From Roseovarius carneus (GTDB lineage Bacteria; Pseudomonadota; Alphaproteobacteria; Rhodobacterales; Rhodobacteraceae), in the NCBI RefSeq assembly GCF_020141465.1, contig NZ_JAHSPD010000001.1:2648374-2712373 (forward strand): a stretch of 64,000 bases of DNA. Direction: 5' to 3'. Made by a program: the position numbers and the translations under genes. The notes below the pieces were generated by a model that made no database searches, had not been told where the DNA came from, and saw only the letters and a list, made by a program, of their open reading frames with translations. Positions 46,671 through 57,871 of this stretch are shown here, one piece after another (the stretch's first letter is position 1; every line of letters starts with the position of its first letter).

Positions 46671-47615
46671 ATGACCCTGCCCAAATGGGGCCTCGTGTCG
46701 ACCATCAAGGCACCGTGCCGCGACATTCTGAACTTTGCCGCGCATCATCTGGATCTGGGCGCGCACCGTTTGCATATCTATCTGGACGTGGACGCACCTG
46801 AGGCGCGCGCGGCGCTGGAGGCGCATCCACGCTGCCATGTTACCCTCTGCGATGACGCCTACTGGGCGCAGCGCCGCAAACGGCCCGAGAAGCATCAAGG
46901 CCGCCAGAGCCTCAACGCCACTCGCGCCTATCGTCGTCGCCCAGGCGTTGACTGGCTTGGCCACATCGACGTGGATGAATTCCTGATCCCCACGCGCACC
47001 CTTGCCGAGGCGCTGGCCGATGTGCCCGGCGGCAACCTCACCGCGAGGGTACGCCCGGTAGAGGCGCTGGCCCCTGATCCAAACGACCCCGGCGGCCCGC
47101 TCTATTTCAAAAGCTGCCATATACGCCCGAAACTGCGCGGACCCGAGACCGAAGTGATCTACCCCACGTTTGGGGCGCATCTGAGTGGCGGCTTTCTCAG
47201 CCATGTCAGCGGCAAGATCTTCGTACGGACCGGGGCGGAAGACCTCAAGCTGCGCATCCATAACGCCTTTGTTAACAACGTTCAAATCGAGAACAGCCAC
47301 ACCCTGCCCCAGACCCTCCTTGCCCATATGCACGCCCCAAGCTGGGAGCGGTGGCTTGAGGCGTATCGTTATCGCCTCGCCCAAGGCTCCTACCGGGCCG
47401 AGCTGAAGGGGGCAGCGGCCGCTGGCACCCCGATGAATACGCTCTTCTCGATGATCGAAGCCGAGGGGGGCGAGACGGCCCTGCATGCGTTTTATGATGA
47501 GGTTTGTACCGCAACGCCCGCCCTGCGCGAGCGGCTCGCAGCACATGGCCATCTGCACCAGATCGACCTAGATCTGGACGCAAAACGCAGCACCCACTTC
47601 CCCGATCACGCCTGA
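46671..47615 (+). CDS. Glycosyltransferase family 2-like protein
   Basis: A 314-residue protein resembling the Glyco_tranf_2_4 (GT2-like, DUF23-related) group. The N-terminal half has a Rossmann-like start (WGLVSTIKAPCRD) and the putative metal-binding DVDEFL motif (about residues 99-104, within WLGHIDVDEFL). No membrane segment is seen, so it is probably cytoplasmic or peripheral. Donor and acceptor are unknown; capsule, exopolysaccharide or lipopolysaccharide decoration are possible. It is a single gene flanked by unrelated genes, with GAGAGGA as Shine-Dalgarno. Confidence 0.78.
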   Translation: MTLPKWGLVSTIKAPCRDILNFAAHHLDLGAHRLHIYLDVDAPEARAALEAHPRCHVTLCDDAYWAQRRKRPEKHQGRQSLNATRAYRRRPGVDWLGHIDVDEFLIPTRTLAEALADVPGGNLTARVRPVEALAPDPNDPGGPLYFKSCHIRPKLRGPETEVIYPTFGAHLSGGFLSHVSGKIFVRTGAEDLKLRIHNAFVNNVQIENSHTLPQTLLAHMHAPSWERWLEAYRYRLAQGSYRAELKGAAAAGTPMNTLFSMIEAEGGETALHAFYDEVCTATPALRERLAAHGHLHQIDLDLDAKRSTHFPDHA

Positions 47616-47819
47616 TCGCGTGCTCTTTGGTGCCAAAACCGCAACAATACGCGCCTGCGCGCCGGGATTGACCCGGCAAATCCGTGCCGCATTGACCCGC
47701 CCCCCCAGCATCGGATAAAGGGCAAGCAGGGTCCACGCATGTGGATAACCACGGGGCCATAGGGGCCCGGACCCAATCAGATGTACGGGCCGTATCGTGT
47801 CCGTAAACTCCGGATGCAC

Positions 47820-49361
47820 ATGACCAAATTCTCCGATCTCAATCTCAATCCAAAAGTCCTCAAAGCCGTCGCCGAAGCGGGCTATGAGAGCCCCACCCCC
47901 ATTCAGGCAGGCGCAATCCCGCCCGCTCTCGAAGGGCGCGATGTCCTCGGCATTGCCCAGACAGGCACCGGCAAGACGGCGGGCTTCGTACTGCCGATGC
48001 TGTCGCTTCTGGCGCGGGGGCGCGCACGCGCGCGGATGCCGCGCAGCCTTGTCTTGTGCCCCACCCGAGAATTGGCCGCGCAAGTGGCCGAAAATTTCGA
48101 TACCTATTCCAAGCATCTCAAGCTAACCAAAGCGCTGCTTATCGGCGGGGTCAGCTTCAAGGAGCAGGACAAGTTGATCGACAAGGGCGTGGACGTCCTG
48201 ATCTGCACGCCGGGCCGTCTGCTGGACCATTTTGAGCGCGGCAAGCTGCTGCTCACCGGCGTTCAGGTGATGGTTGTCGACGAGGCCGACCGGATGCTCG
48301 ACATGGGCTTCATCCCCGATATCGAGCGAATTTTTTCGCTGACGCCTTTCACGCGCCAGACGCTCTTTTTCTCGGCCACCATGGCACCCGAGATTGAACG
48401 GATCACCAACACATTCCTCAGCGCGCCTGCCCGCGTAGAAGTGGCCCGTCAGGCCACAGCATCCGAGACGATTGAGCAAAGCGTCGTGATTTTCAAAGCC
48501 TCGCGCAAAGACCGCGAGGGCACCGAAAAACGTAATCTGCTGCGTGCGATGATCGACGCTGAGGGCGAGAAATGCTCCAACGCCATCATCTTTTGCAACC
48601 GCAAGATGGATGTGGATACGGTCGCCAAAAGCCTCAAGAAACACGGCTATGACGCGGCCCCAATCCACGGCGATCTGGATCAAAGCCAGCGCACGCGCAC
48701 GCTTGACGGCTTCCGAGAGGGCAATCTGCGCTTTCTGGTCGCCTCGGACGTGGCCGCGCGTGGGCTCGACGTGCCTGCGGTGAGCCATGTGTTCAACTTC
48801 GATGTGCCAAGCCATGCCGAGGATTATGTTCACCGGATTGGCCGGACCGGACGCGCCGGGCGCGATGGCAAGGCGATGATGATCTGCATCCCACGTGATG
48901 AGAAGAACCTCGACGCGATTGAGACGCTGATCCAAAAGGCCATTCCACGGCTCGACAATCCGCTTGGTGGCGGCGCGCCCGCTTCGGCAGAGGCCGCAGC
49001 GCCTGCTGAGGACGAAAAGCCCGCCAAACCGCGCCGCACGCGCAGCAGGCGCAAGCCCGATGAGGCCGCGCCAGCGACCGAGGAGGTGCCCACGCAAGCA
49101 GCAGAGCTGTCCGAGACACCCCCAGCGACCGAGCCAGCCGAGGCGCCTGCACCGGCGAAAGACATTCAAGCAGCCCCATCCGAGGGAACACAAGACCGCG
49201 CCCCCCGCGAGGACAAGCCCCGCTCACGTGGTGGTCGCGGCGGTCGTGGCCGCTCCGGCGGCGGTGGCGGTGGCGGTGGTGACAATAACCGCGTTGTCGG
49301 GCTTGGCGATCACATGCCCAGCTTCATCGCCATGAGCTTTGAAGAACGCCGCGATAGCTAA
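47820..49361 (+). CDS. DEAD-box RNA helicase, RhlE-like
   Basis: A 513-residue DEAD-box helicase: Q motif (FSDLNLNPKVLKAV and SPTPIQ), AQTGTGKT, PTRELAAQ, TPGRLLDHF, VDEADRMLDMGF (DEAD), FSATM, and the second domain with IIFCNRK, VASDVAARGLDVP and HRIGRTGRAGRDG. The C-terminal tail (about 390-513) is Ala/Pro/Glu-rich, then basic, and ends in a Gly/Arg run (SRGGRGGRGRSG) that probably binds RNA. Such helicases act in ribosome assembly and mRNA decay. It faces rnj, with a bidirectional terminator between. ATG 47814, two codons earlier, is equally possible. Confidence 0.93.
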   Translation: MTKFSDLNLNPKVLKAVAEAGYESPTPIQAGAIPPALEGRDVLGIAQTGTGKTAGFVLPMLSLLARGRARARMPRSLVLCPTRELAAQVAENFDTYSKHLKLTKALLIGGVSFKEQDKLIDKGVDVLICTPGRLLDHFERGKLLLTGVQVMVVDEADRMLDMGFIPDIERIFSLTPFTRQTLFFSATMAPEIERITNTFLSAPARVEVARQATASETIEQSVVIFKASRKDREGTEKRNLLRAMIDAEGEKCSNAIIFCNRKMDVDTVAKSLKKHGYDAAPIHGDLDQSQRTRTLDGFREGNLRFLVASDVAARGLDVPAVSHVFNFDVPSHAEDYVHRIGRTGRAGRDGKAMMICIPRDEKNLDAIETLIQKAIPRLDNPLGGGAPASAEAAAPAEDEKPAKPRRTRSRRKPDEAAPATEEVPTQAAELSETPPATEPAEAPAPAKDIQAAPSEGTQDRAPREDKPRSRGGRGGRGRSGGGGGGGGDNNRVVGLGDHMPSFIAMSFEERRDS

Positions 49362-49422
49362 GCTCCACAGCAAAAGGGCGCAGCTATAGCAGCACGCGCT
49401 TGTCCACTTAGGTCAGACACAT

Positions 49423-49459
49423 AAAAAAAGGCCGGAGGCACACGCCCCCGGCCTTTTTT
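49423..49459. terminator. Bidirectional terminator between helicase gene and rnj
   Basis: AAAAAAAGGCCGG and CCGGCCTTTTTT pair around a GC-rich interior, with seven A residues before and six T residues after. It lies 61 bases after the helicase stop and 20 bases beyond the rnj stop on the other strand. Confidence 0.9.
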
Positions 49460-49478
49460 CTCGCTGTTGCGTGCCAGA

Positions 49479-51146
49479 TCAGTTCATTCGGCTGACGATC
49501 ACCGTCACTTCGGGCTTCTTACCGATCTCCGACATGCCCGATTGCCGCGTCACACGGCGAAGCTCATCGCTCAGCTTGTCATCATCCGCCCGCGTGCGCG
49601 CATTGGCGCGGCCCAGAAACTGGCTCAGATCCTCTTCCAACACGTCCACCAAGGGCGCGTTGGACTTGCCCAGTTCCGGCAGGCCCATCACCTCGCACCA
49701 TGGCTCGCCCAACGGCTCGTCATTCTCGTCAAGGATCACATTGACGCTCACATGCCCATTCAGCGCCATGCGGATACGGTCCCGCACGACCCCGTCGAGC
49801 GCGCCGTATTTGACAGACCCGTCCAAATACATCCGGCCCGTGTCCACATATTCGGCCACGGTGGGGGTGTTGGCACTGAGGTCCATCATCGTGCCATTGA
49901 CGGCAAGAACACCGCGCAACCGCTTGGCATTGCAGATTTTCACATGCTCGCGCAAATGCCGATGCTCGCCATGCATGGGGATGACCATCTGGGGCCGGAT
50001 CAGATCATGCATCGCCTCCAGATCAGGGCGGTTCGCGTGGCCAGACACATGGTAGAGCCCGTCACTGTCATCCACCACATCCACGCCCATCTCAGAGAAC
50101 TGGTTCATGATACGGCCCACGCCACGCTCATTGCCGGGGATGGTTTTGGACGAGAAGAGGAACGTATCGCCCTCAGTCATGGTCATGCCCATATATTTGC
50201 CATTGGCCAATTGGGCCGAGGCCGCGCGCCGCTCACCCTGACTGCCCGTCACGATCAGCAGAAGGTTCTCGCGCGGGATGCCCTTGGCGTCCTCAGGGCT
50301 CACCACCGGGGGGAAATCCTTCATAACGCCGGTCTCGACCGCCGCCTCGACCATCCGCTTCATCGCGCGCCCCATAAGGCAAATGGACCGCCCTGCCCGC
50401 TCGCCCGCCTCGGCGAGTGTTTTCACGCGCGCCACGTTGCTGGCGAATGTGGTCGCGGCGACCATGCCGCTCGCGCTCGCAATCAGCTTCTCGATCTCGG
50501 GGCCGACGGTGGATTCCGAGCGCCCTTCATTCTTGCTGAACACATTGGTCGAATCGCACACCAGCGCGAGGACACCGGGCTGCGCAATCTCGCGCCACAT
50601 ATCGGGGTCAAACGCCTCGCCCACGCCGGGATTCATGTCAATCTTGAAATCCCCCGTATGCACAATCCGCCCGCCCGGCGTGTCAATCACAAGGCCGCTG
50701 CTTTCGGGGATGGAATGCGAAATCGGCGCAAAGCCCACCGTGAAAGGCCCCGCTTTCACCGTCTCGGGCCAAGGTGACACGGTTTTCACCGCCTTCTCAG
50801 GATGCCCATGCTCGGACATCTTGCGCCGCGCGATATTGGCCGTGAAGGCCCGCGCATAGACGGGCGCGCCCAGACGGTCATAGAAATGCGCGACGGCGCC
50901 GACATGATCCTCATGCGCGTGGGTGACAAAGATTGCCTCCAGATCGTTCTTGCGCTTCACCAGCCAGCTCACATCAGGCAGGATCAGATCCACCCCGGGG
51001 CTGCTGTCCATATCGGGGAAGGTCACGCCCAGATCCACAAGGATCAGCCGCTCTTTGCCAGGTTTGCCATAGCCGTAAACATAGGCGTTCATACCAATCT
51101 CACCCGCCCCTCCCAGAGGAAGGTAGATTACTCTTTCATTGCTCAT
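49479..51146 (-). CDS. rnj: Ribonuclease J
   Basis: A 555-residue metallo-beta-lactamase/beta-CASP ribonuclease with 5'-3' exo- and endonuclease activity in RNA processing and decay. The zinc motif HAHEDH is at residues 76-81, DSTNVFS and the beta-CASP motifs TGSQGE and GHANRPD are present, and a C-terminal domain follows. Bacteria of this group often use RNase J in rRNA and mRNA maturation. It ends the long nuo-birA-coaX-rnj operon, 7 bases after coaX. Confidence 0.96.
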   Translation of the reverse strand: MSNERVIYLPLGGAGEIGMNAYVYGYGKPGKERLILVDLGVTFPDMDSSPGVDLILPDVSWLVKRKNDLEAIFVTHAHEDHVGAVAHFYDRLGAPVYARAFTANIARRKMSEHGHPEKAVKTVSPWPETVKAGPFTVGFAPISHSIPESSGLVIDTPGGRIVHTGDFKIDMNPGVGEAFDPDMWREIAQPGVLALVCDSTNVFSKNEGRSESTVGPEIEKLIASASGMVAATTFASNVARVKTLAEAGERAGRSICLMGRAMKRMVEAAVETGVMKDFPPVVSPEDAKGIPRENLLLIVTGSQGERRAASAQLANGKYMGMTMTEGDTFLFSSKTIPGNERGVGRIMNQFSEMGVDVVDDSDGLYHVSGHANRPDLEAMHDLIRPQMVIPMHGEHRHLREHVKICNAKRLRGVLAVNGTMMDLSANTPTVAEYVDTGRMYLDGSVKYGALDGVVRDRIRMALNGHVSVNVILDENDEPLGEPWCEVMGLPELGKSNAPLVDVLEEDLSQFLGRANARTRADDDKLSDELRRVTRQSGMSEIGKKPEVTVIVSRMN

Positions 51147-51153
51147 TTCGGCC

Positions 51154-51924
51154 TCAGCCTTTCTTGTTATACGCGTGGATCACGGTCAAACCGTGCATCG
51201 TCAGATCTTCTTCGAGCACGTCGAACAACGCCTCGGTTTCGTTGAAGAGAGGCGCCAGCCCCCCGGTGCCGATGATCTTCATCGGCGTATCTCGCTCGGC
51301 GCAAATACGCGCGCAACATTCCTTCACAAGGCCGACATAGCCCCAGAACACACCGGCCTGCATGCAGGCCACGGTGTTGGTTCCAACTGCGCCCTGCGGC
51401 AGCGTGATGTCGATATGCGGCAAGGCGGCAGCGGCCATATGGAGCGCCTCAAGGCTCAGGTTCACCCCTGGCGCAATCATCCCGCCGATATAGGCCCCGT
51501 CACCCGCCACCACATCAAAGGTGGTCGCTGTGCCAAAATCCACCACGATCAGATCGCCACCATGGCGGTCAAACGCGCCCGCCGTGTTCACCAACCGATC
51601 CGGCCCGATCAACGTGCCCGCATCGACCCGTGGCAGAACAGGCAGCGCGCAATCGGGCTTGCCGACCACCAAGGGGCGGCAACCAAAGAAGCGATCCGAG
51701 AACACCCGCAAGTTATAGACGACCCGCGGTACAGTGGACGAGATGATGACCTCATCAATCTCCACCTCAATCCCGTAATGCTTCACCAAGGTGGAGTACC
51801 ATGTGAAATACGCATCCGCCGTGCGGGCGTGATGAGTCGAGGTGCGCAGCGTGCACAAAAATTGCGTGCCGTCCCAGATCGAGAAGACAGTGTTGGTATT
51901 GCCGCAATCAATCGCCAGAAGCAT
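51154..51924 (-). CDS. coaX: Type III pantothenate kinase
   Basis: A 256-residue CoaX that phosphorylates pantothenate, the first step of coenzyme A synthesis. It opens with LLAIDCGNTNTVFSIWDG (ASKHA phosphate-1 motif) and contains the conserved GPDRLVNTAGAF and VDFGTATTFDVV segments. ATG 51924 is selected because the family begins there; it overlaps the last 17 bases of birA. The neighbouring biotin ligase makes a small cofactor cluster. Confidence 0.95.
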   Translation of the reverse strand: MLLAIDCGNTNTVFSIWDGTQFLCTLRTSTHHARTADAYFTWYSTLVKHYGIEVEIDEVIISSTVPRVVYNLRVFSDRFFGCRPLVVGKPDCALPVLPRVDAGTLIGPDRLVNTAGAFDRHGGDLIVVDFGTATTFDVVAGDGAYIGGMIAPGVNLSLEALHMAAAALPHIDITLPQGAVGTNTVACMQAGVFWGYVGLVKECCARICAERDTPMKIIGTGGLAPLFNETEALFDVLEEDLTMHGLTVIHAYNKKG

Positions 51925-52693
51925 CAGCCGCCCTTTGGAAAAACACATCGGCTGCCGGAATGGCATGCCGCTTTTCGCGCTCTGATAGAACAAGATGCCC
52001 TGCGGCGTCCACCGTCTCAAACCGCCCGGTGATCTCTTCGGTTCCCGTCCGCGCCGTGATCACCTCGCCCAGCCGCGCCGCCCGCGACAGCCAGTCCGCG
52101 CGGATCGGCGCAAACCCATCGGCTCTGAACTGCGCCTCGCGGGCCGCATAGGCCGGGGCAAGCAGCTCCAGAAACGCCTCCGGGGACAGACTTATTCCCG
52201 CCACTTCCCTCAGGCTTACCGGCGCAAACGCTGCCCCCTCCGCCGCGTCCGGCGCATGAGCAAGGTTCACCCCGATCCCCACTGCCAAATGCGCGGACGC
52301 CGTCCCGACCCCACTGCTCTCTAGCAAAATTCCAGCCAGCTTTCCGCCCGAAAGCAAAACATCATTGGGCCATTTCAACGCCAAACCCGCGCCTACCCCC
52401 GCCGCTTCCAACGCATCATGAAGCGCCAATGCCGCCACAAAACTTCGCAGCGCCACCTGCTCAACGGGCTCCATGGGCTGCATCACCAGCGTGGCTGCAA
52501 AATTCCCCTCAGGGTCCGACCACGCGCGCCCGCGCCTCCCGCGCCCCGCCGTCTGGCGCAGGCCCAAAATCCACGTAGGCTGGTCAAGCTGCCGCGCCAC
52601 GCGCATCGCTTCCGCGTTGGTGCTGTCCACCTCGGCCAACACACGCTTGCCGACCCCCACGGGCCAGGCTTTCTTCTCAGCAGAAATACTCAA
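51908..52693 (-). CDS. birA: Biotin-[acetyl-CoA-carboxylase] ligase
   Basis: A monofunctional biotin protein ligase of about 261 residues without a DNA-binding domain. The biotinyl-AMP loop is RQTAGRGRRGRAW, and KWPNDVLL and GKLAGILLES follow. It attaches biotin to carboxylase BCCP domains. The start is uncertain: TTG 52693 keeps the conserved WPxG segment and follows AGGCGGTG, whereas GTG 52660 would shorten the protein by 11 residues. The first codons from TTG coincide with an intergenic motif also found at 45189-45213, which argues for the later start. It begins about 28 bases after nuoN. Confidence 0.9.
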   Translation of the reverse strand: MSISAEKKAWPVGVGKRVLAEVDSTNAEAMRVARQLDQPTWILGLRQTAGRGRRGRAWSDPEGNFAATLVMQPMEPVEQVALRSFVAALALHDALEAAGVGAGLALKWPNDVLLSGGKLAGILLESSGVGTASAHLAVGIGVNLAHAPDAAEGAAFAPVSLREVAGISLSPEAFLELLAPAYAAREAQFRADGFAPIRADWLSRAARLGEVITARTGTEEITGRFETVDAAGHLVLSEREKRHAIPAADVFFQRAADASGD

Positions 52694-52721
52694 ATCACCG
52701 CCTGGTGCAGATGCACCACGC

Positions 52722-54164
52722 TCAGTTGACAAGCGTCGCTGCCGCCGCCTGCGCGGCGGCCTCGATCCCAAAAAGGTTCAGGCCGGGGAACCACGACACC
52801 CCGATGAGAACTGCCGATACCATCAGGAAGCCCCACAGCACGGCTGAGCCTGGCGGGTCCAGTGCCTCGCGCTCTTCTCCGAAATACATCAAGAAGACGA
52901 TGCGCAGATAATAATATGCGCCAATCACCGACGCGATAACGCCCGCGATTGCGAGCCATGCCAGCCCACCATCATAGGCCGCGCGCAGCACATAGAACTT
53001 GCCAAAAAAGCCCAGAAGGGGCGGCACGCCCGCAAGGCTGAACAACAGCACGAGCATCGCCAGCGCGCGTCCCGGATGCGCCTTGGAATACATATTGAGC
53101 GAGGCGATATCCGTCACAGGACGCCCGTCTTTCTGCATCGACAGGATAAAGGCGAAGGTGCCCACATTCATCGTCACATAGATCGCCATATAGATCAGCA
53201 TCGCCTGCACGCCAAACGCCGTGCCAGCGGCCAAGCCCATCAGGGCAAACCCCATATGCGCAATGGATGAATAGGCCATCAGCCGCTTGATATCCGTCTG
53301 GCCAATCGCCGCAATCGCCCCGAGGAACATCGACAATACGCTCAGAAGCGCCACGATCTGCTGCCAGTCTTTCACGACCCCGCCAAAGGCGTCATGCACG
53401 ACCCGCGCAAAAAGGGCCATCGCCGCCACTTTGGGGGCCGTGGCGAAAAACGCGGTGATGGGCGTCGGCGCCCCCTCATAGACATCGGGCGTCCACATAT
53501 GGAACGGCACCGCCGAAATCTTGAACGCCATGCCCGAAAGAACGAAGACCAGCCCCAACAACAGGCCCAAGGATGCCTGCCCGTCCGCAGCCTCAATGAT
53601 GCCCGTGAAGAGCGTTGTGCCCGCATACCCGTAGACCAGCGATGCGCCATAAAGCAGCAAGCCGGAGCTGAGCGCGCCCAGCACAAAGTATTTCAAACCG
53701 GCCTCGGTGGATTTGGCGCTGTCACGGCGCAAGGATGCGATGACGTAAAGTGCCAGCGATTGTAGCTCAAGCCCCATATAGAGCGCCATGAGATCGCCCG
53801 CGCTCACCATCACCATCATGCCAACGGCACAAAGCGCAATCAGCACCGGATACTCAAACCGCAGCATATCGCGCCGCGCCATGTAGTCCTGCCCCATGAT
53901 CAGTACCGAGGCCGCTCCAAGCAGGATCATCACCTTGGCAAAGCGCGCAAACCCGTCATCGACGAACATGCCGCCAAAGGCCTCGCGCGTGCCGCTGCCG
54001 CTGGTGCCGATCCAGAAGGCAAGTGCCACGAAAAGCCCCGCCGTGAGCCAGACCAGCATCCCGGCCATCTTGTCCTTGCCCGTGTAGACAGCCCCCAAAA
54101 GGGCCATCATCGCGTATACCGACAAAACGATTTCGGGCAGAACGACGTTCAGATCAGCCTGCAT
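52722..54164 (-). CDS. nuoN: NADH-quinone oxidoreductase subunit N
   Basis: A 480-residue antiporter-like membrane subunit of Complex I with about fourteen helices. The family segment [20 protein letters not shown] and the lysine-containing [11 protein letters not shown] region mark the proton channel. It starts 14 bases after nuoM and is the last nuo gene before birA. Confidence 0.96.
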   Translation of the reverse strand: MQADLNVVLPEIVLSVYAMMALLGAVYTGKDKMAGMLVWLTAGLFVALAFWIGTSGSGTREAFGGMFVDDGFARFAKVMILLGAASVLIMGQDYMARRDMLRFEYPVLIALCAVGMMVMVSAGDLMALYMGLELQSLALYVIASLRRDSAKSTEAGLKYFVLGALSSGLLLYGASLVYGYAGTTLFTGIIEAADGQASLGLLLGLVFVLSGMAFKISAVPFHMWTPDVYEGAPTPITAFFATAPKVAAMALFARVVHDAFGGVVKDWQQIVALLSVLSMFLGAIAAIGQTDIKRLMAYSSIAHMGFALMGLAAGTAFGVQAMLIYMAIYVTMNVGTFAFILSMQKDGRPVTDIASLNMYSKAHPGRALAMLVLLFSLAGVPPLLGFFGKFYVLRAAYDGGLAWLAIAGVIASVIGAYYYLRIVFLMYFGEEREALDPPGSAVLWGFLMVSAVLIGVSWFPGLNLFGIEAAAQAAAATLVN

Positions 54165-54178
54165 GTCCGGGCCCTCTC

Positions 54179-55726
54179 TTATTCAACGCCACTGGCGATC
54201 TGGCTGGCGCTATGCGCCTCGGCCAGAGCAGTGTCATAATTGGAAATCAGCGCCTCGACCGAGGGGCCTATGATATCAAGCACCAGGCTGGGATAGACCC
54301 CCAGCAACAGGGTCATCACGACCAGTGGCGCAAAGATCGCCCGCTCAAGACGCGTCATATCGGTGATCGAGCGCAGGCTCTCCTTGATCAGATCCCCCAT
54401 CACGACCCGGCGGTAAAGCCAGAGCGCGTATCCCGCGCTGAGGATAACACCACTCACCGCGACGAGCGCGACCCAGGTGTTCACCTTGAACACACCGACC
54501 AGCGTCAGGAACTCGCCTACGAAGCCGGATGTGCCCGGCAGGCCCACATTGGCCATGGTAAAGAACATGAAGATCAGCGCATAGGCCGGCATCCGGTTCA
54601 CGAGCCCACCATAGGCGTCAATCTCGCGCGTGTGCATCCGGTCATAGATCACGCCGACACAGAGGAACAAAGCACCGGAGATAAAGCCGTGGCTGATCAT
54701 CTGGAAGATCGCACCGTCGATGCCCTGCTGGTTGGCGGCGAAAATACCCATTGTGACAAAGCCCATATGCGCAACCGAGCTATAGGCGATGAGCTTTTTC
54801 ATATCCTCTTGGGCCAGCGCCACGAGCGAGGTGTAAACGATCGCAATCGCCGAGAGCCACAAGACCAGCGGCGTCAGGACCTCGGCACCCACTGGGAACA
54901 TCGGCAAGCTGAACCGCAAGAAGCCGTAGCCACCCATCTTCAAGAGGATCGCCGCCAGCACGACCGAGCCCGCCGTGGGCGCCTGCACGTGCGCATCCGG
55001 CAGCCATGTATGGACGGGCCACATCGGCATCTTGACTGCAAAGCTCGCGAAGAACGCAAGGAACATCAGCGTCTGCATGCCGCCCACGACCGTGACACCC
55101 ATCAGCGGGAAGGTCTCCGAGGCAAACTCATGCCGCAAAAGGACAGTCATATCCGTTGTGCCCGCATCCGCGAACATCGCCACCATAGCGATCAACATCA
55201 AGACCGACCCGAGGAAGGTGTAGAGGAAGAACTTGAACGAGGCATAGATGCGCGCCTTGCCGCCCCAGATGCCGATAATGAGGAACATCGGGATAAGGCC
55301 CGCCTCGAAGAAGAGATAAAAGAGCACCAGATCAAGCGCCATGAACACGCCGAGCATCAGCGTCTCAAGGATCAGGAAGGCGATCATGTATTCCTTCACG
55401 CGGTGCTTGACGTTCCACGAGGCCGCAATGGTCAGCGGCATCATGAAAGTGGTCAGCATCACGAACAGGACTGAAATCCCATCGACGCCCATCTTGTATT
55501 GCAGGCCCAAAAGCCATGTGCGCTCCTCAACAAACTGAAACCCGGTGTTGTTGGGATCAAAGTCGAACAGGATAAAGAGCGACACAAGGAATGTGACCGT
55601 GGTGGTGGCCAGAGCCACCCATTTCGCGTTGCGCTGCGCCGCCTCATCTTCACCGCGCAGGAAAATCGCAAGGATGGCCGCCCCGATCAGCGGGATGAAC
55701 GTGGTGATAGACAGAACATTTTCCAT
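54179..55726 (-). CDS. nuoM: NADH-quinone oxidoreductase subunit M
   Basis: A 515-residue antiporter-like Complex I subunit. The conserved channel segment is [20 protein letters not shown], with [20 protein letters not shown] after it. ATG 55726 shares its A with the final base of the nuoL TGA, so translation is coupled; the longer frame upstream runs into nuoL. It has the usual fourteen or so membrane helices. Confidence 0.96.
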   Translation of the reverse strand: MENVLSITTFIPLIGAAILAIFLRGEDEAAQRNAKWVALATTTVTFLVSLFILFDFDPNNTGFQFVEERTWLLGLQYKMGVDGISVLFVMLTTFMMPLTIAASWNVKHRVKEYMIAFLILETLMLGVFMALDLVLFYLFFEAGLIPMFLIIGIWGGKARIYASFKFFLYTFLGSVLMLIAMVAMFADAGTTDMTVLLRHEFASETFPLMGVTVVGGMQTLMFLAFFASFAVKMPMWPVHTWLPDAHVQAPTAGSVVLAAILLKMGGYGFLRFSLPMFPVGAEVLTPLVLWLSAIAIVYTSLVALAQEDMKKLIAYSSVAHMGFVTMGIFAANQQGIDGAIFQMISHGFISGALFLCVGVIYDRMHTREIDAYGGLVNRMPAYALIFMFFTMANVGLPGTSGFVGEFLTLVGVFKVNTWVALVAVSGVILSAGYALWLYRRVVMGDLIKESLRSITDMTRLERAIFAPLVVMTLLLGVYPSLVLDIIGPSVEALISNYDTALAEAHSASQIASGVE

Positions 55727-57867
55727 CAGTTCGCTCCTCCGGTGAACGTCATCCATGTGACGAGGACCACGATCCCGATCACCATGGCGAAGGCATAGGT
55801 GAAGATGTATCCCGACTGCGCCCGCCCTGCTGCGCGCACGAAGAAGGGCACGATACCCAGCGCCAGCCCGTTGATGCCGCCGTCGATCACATTACCGTCC
55901 CCGCGCTTCCACAAGAAGCGGCCAAGGAACATTGCGGGGCGCACGAAGATCACGTCGTAGATCTCATCGAAATACCATTTGTTTAGCAAAAAGAGGTAGA
56001 GCGGCTTGTTTGTCTCCGCCACGCGCGCAGGCAGTTTGGGGGTCCAGATGTAGAACCACATGGCCGTAAGAAGGCCGATCAGCATGGCGATGAACGGGCT
56101 AAGCTTCACCCATTTGGGCACGTAATGCGCATCATTCAGGACCGTGTTTTCCGGCCCGGTGTAAATTGCACCCTCGCCCGGCTCACCGGAGAAGACATAG
56201 TGAGGCTTTTTCTCTTTCGCGGCGCCTGTGCCGTGTCCGGCATCCGCGCTCGCGTGCTCATCCGTGCTCTCACCATGATCCGCACTGTGATCCGCGCCAT
56301 GCTCGGACGCCTCGGCATAGGGCACGCCGAAGAACTTGGCGACCGTATCGGTGTGACCGAAAAAACTGTTGAACCACACCATACCCGCCAGAACCGACCC
56401 AACCGCCAGCGCGCCCAGTGGGACCAGCATCACTTTGGGGCTTTCATGTGCGTGCTCATGGGTGTGATTGTCCCCGCGCGGGGTGCCGAAGAACGTGAGG
56501 AACATCAGACGCCAGCTGTAGAAGGCGGTGAAGAGCGCTGCGATCACCAGCATCCAGAAGGCATAGCCGCCGGTGCTTGCGGCATAGGCGCTCTCGATCA
56601 CGGCGTCCTTGCTGAGGAAGCCCGCAAAGCCAATCGGCACGCCACCGAAGGTGAAGAAGACCGATGGGATGCCAACACCCGTGATTGCCAGCGTCCCGAT
56701 CATCATCGCCCAGAACGTATAGGGCATTTTCTTCCGCAACCCGCCGTAATTTCGCATGTCCTGCTCATGGTGCATCCCGTGAATGACCGAGCCTGCGCCG
56801 AGGAAAAGCATCGCCTTGAAGAACGCGTGGGTGAAGAGGTGGAACATCGCCACCGAATAGACGCCCACACCGGCGGCGACGAACATATAGCCAAGCTGGC
56901 TCATCGTGGAATAGGCAATCACCCGTTTGATATCGTTCTGCACAAGGCCAATCGTGGCCGCGACAAAGGCCGTGGTGGCCCCAAGGAAGGTCACAAACGC
57001 CATCGTCTCAGGCGCGAATTCCATCACCGGGGACATGCGGCAGACAAGGAAAACCCCCGCCGTGACCATCGTGGCCGCGTGGATCAGCGCGGAGACGGGC
57101 GTGGGCCCCTCCATCGCGTCAGGCAGCCATGTGTGCAGGAAAAGCTGCGCCGATTTGCCCATCGCGCCCACGAACAACAGGAACGCAATCAAGTTGGCCG
57201 CATTCCAATCGGCCCAAAGAAACCTGACCGTCGTCTCAGCCAGCGCGGGAGCGGCGGCGAAGATATCGTCGAACATAATCGACTCGGTCAGATAGAAGAT
57301 GGCGAAAATCGCCAGAAGGAAGCCCGCATCGCCCACGCGGTTCACCACGAACGCCTTGATTGCGGCGGCGTTGGCGCTTGGCTTGCGGAAATAGAACCCG
57401 ATGAGCAGGTAGGACGCGAGGCCGACCCCCTCCCACCCGAAGAAGAGCTGCAAGAGATTGTCCGCCGTCACCAGCATGAGCATGGTGAAGGTAAAAAACG
57501 ACAGATACGCAAAGAAACGGGGGCGGTAGCTCTCGTTCTCGCTGAAGTTGTCGTCATGGGCCATGTAACCCATTGAATACAAATGCACCAACGCCGACAC
57601 CGAGGTGATTACAACCAGCATGATTGCCGTCAGACGGTCCAGACGGATCGACCATGCGGTGTCCAGCAGCCCCGATTGAATCCAATCGAGGATATGAACC
57701 TTCGTGGTGACCCCGTCATGGCCCAGAAACACGACCCAGCTGAGGGCCGCTGCGAGGAACAAAAGCCCCGTCGTGACCCATTGCGCGCCCGCGTCGCCAA
57801 TGATCCGCCAGCCAAAGCCCGCGATGATGGCCCCGACGAGGGGCGCGAAAAGGATGATCTGTTCCAT
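55726..57867 (-). CDS. nuoL: NADH-quinone oxidoreductase subunit L
   Basis: A 713-residue antiporter-like subunit with the long lateral C-terminal helix of Complex I. The core channel segment [20 protein letters not shown] (about residues 234-253) and [17 protein letters not shown] (about 142-158) are intact. It is longer than E. coli NuoL (613 residues), mostly because of a His/Asp/Glu-rich soluble loop at about 467-476 and 521-545, between late membrane helices. nuoK lies 4 bases upstream, and nuoM is coupled downstream. Confidence 0.96.
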   Translation of the reverse strand: MEQIILFAPLVGAIIAGFGWRIIGDAGAQWVTTGLLFLAAALSWVVFLGHDGVTTKVHILDWIQSGLLDTAWSIRLDRLTAIMLVVITSVSALVHLYSMGYMAHDDNFSENESYRPRFFAYLSFFTFTMLMLVTADNLLQLFFGWEGVGLASYLLIGFYFRKPSANAAAIKAFVVNRVGDAGFLLAIFAIFYLTESIMFDDIFAAAPALAETTVRFLWADWNAANLIAFLLFVGAMGKSAQLFLHTWLPDAMEGPTPVSALIHAATMVTAGVFLVCRMSPVMEFAPETMAFVTFLGATTAFVAATIGLVQNDIKRVIAYSTMSQLGYMFVAAGVGVYSVAMFHLFTHAFFKAMLFLGAGSVIHGMHHEQDMRNYGGLRKKMPYTFWAMMIGTLAITGVGIPSVFFTFGGVPIGFAGFLSKDAVIESAYAASTGGYAFWMLVIAALFTAFYSWRLMFLTFFGTPRGDNHTHEHAHESPKVMLVPLGALAVGSVLAGMVWFNSFFGHTDTVAKFFGVPYAEASEHGADHSADHGESTDEHASADAGHGTGAAKEKKPHYVFSGEPGEGAIYTGPENTVLNDAHYVPKWVKLSPFIAMLIGLLTAMWFYIWTPKLPARVAETNKPLYLFLLNKWYFDEIYDVIFVRPAMFLGRFLWKRGDGNVIDGGINGLALGIVPFFVRAAGRAQSGYIFTYAFAMVIGIVVLVTWMTFTGGAN

Positions 57868-57871
57868 GGTC

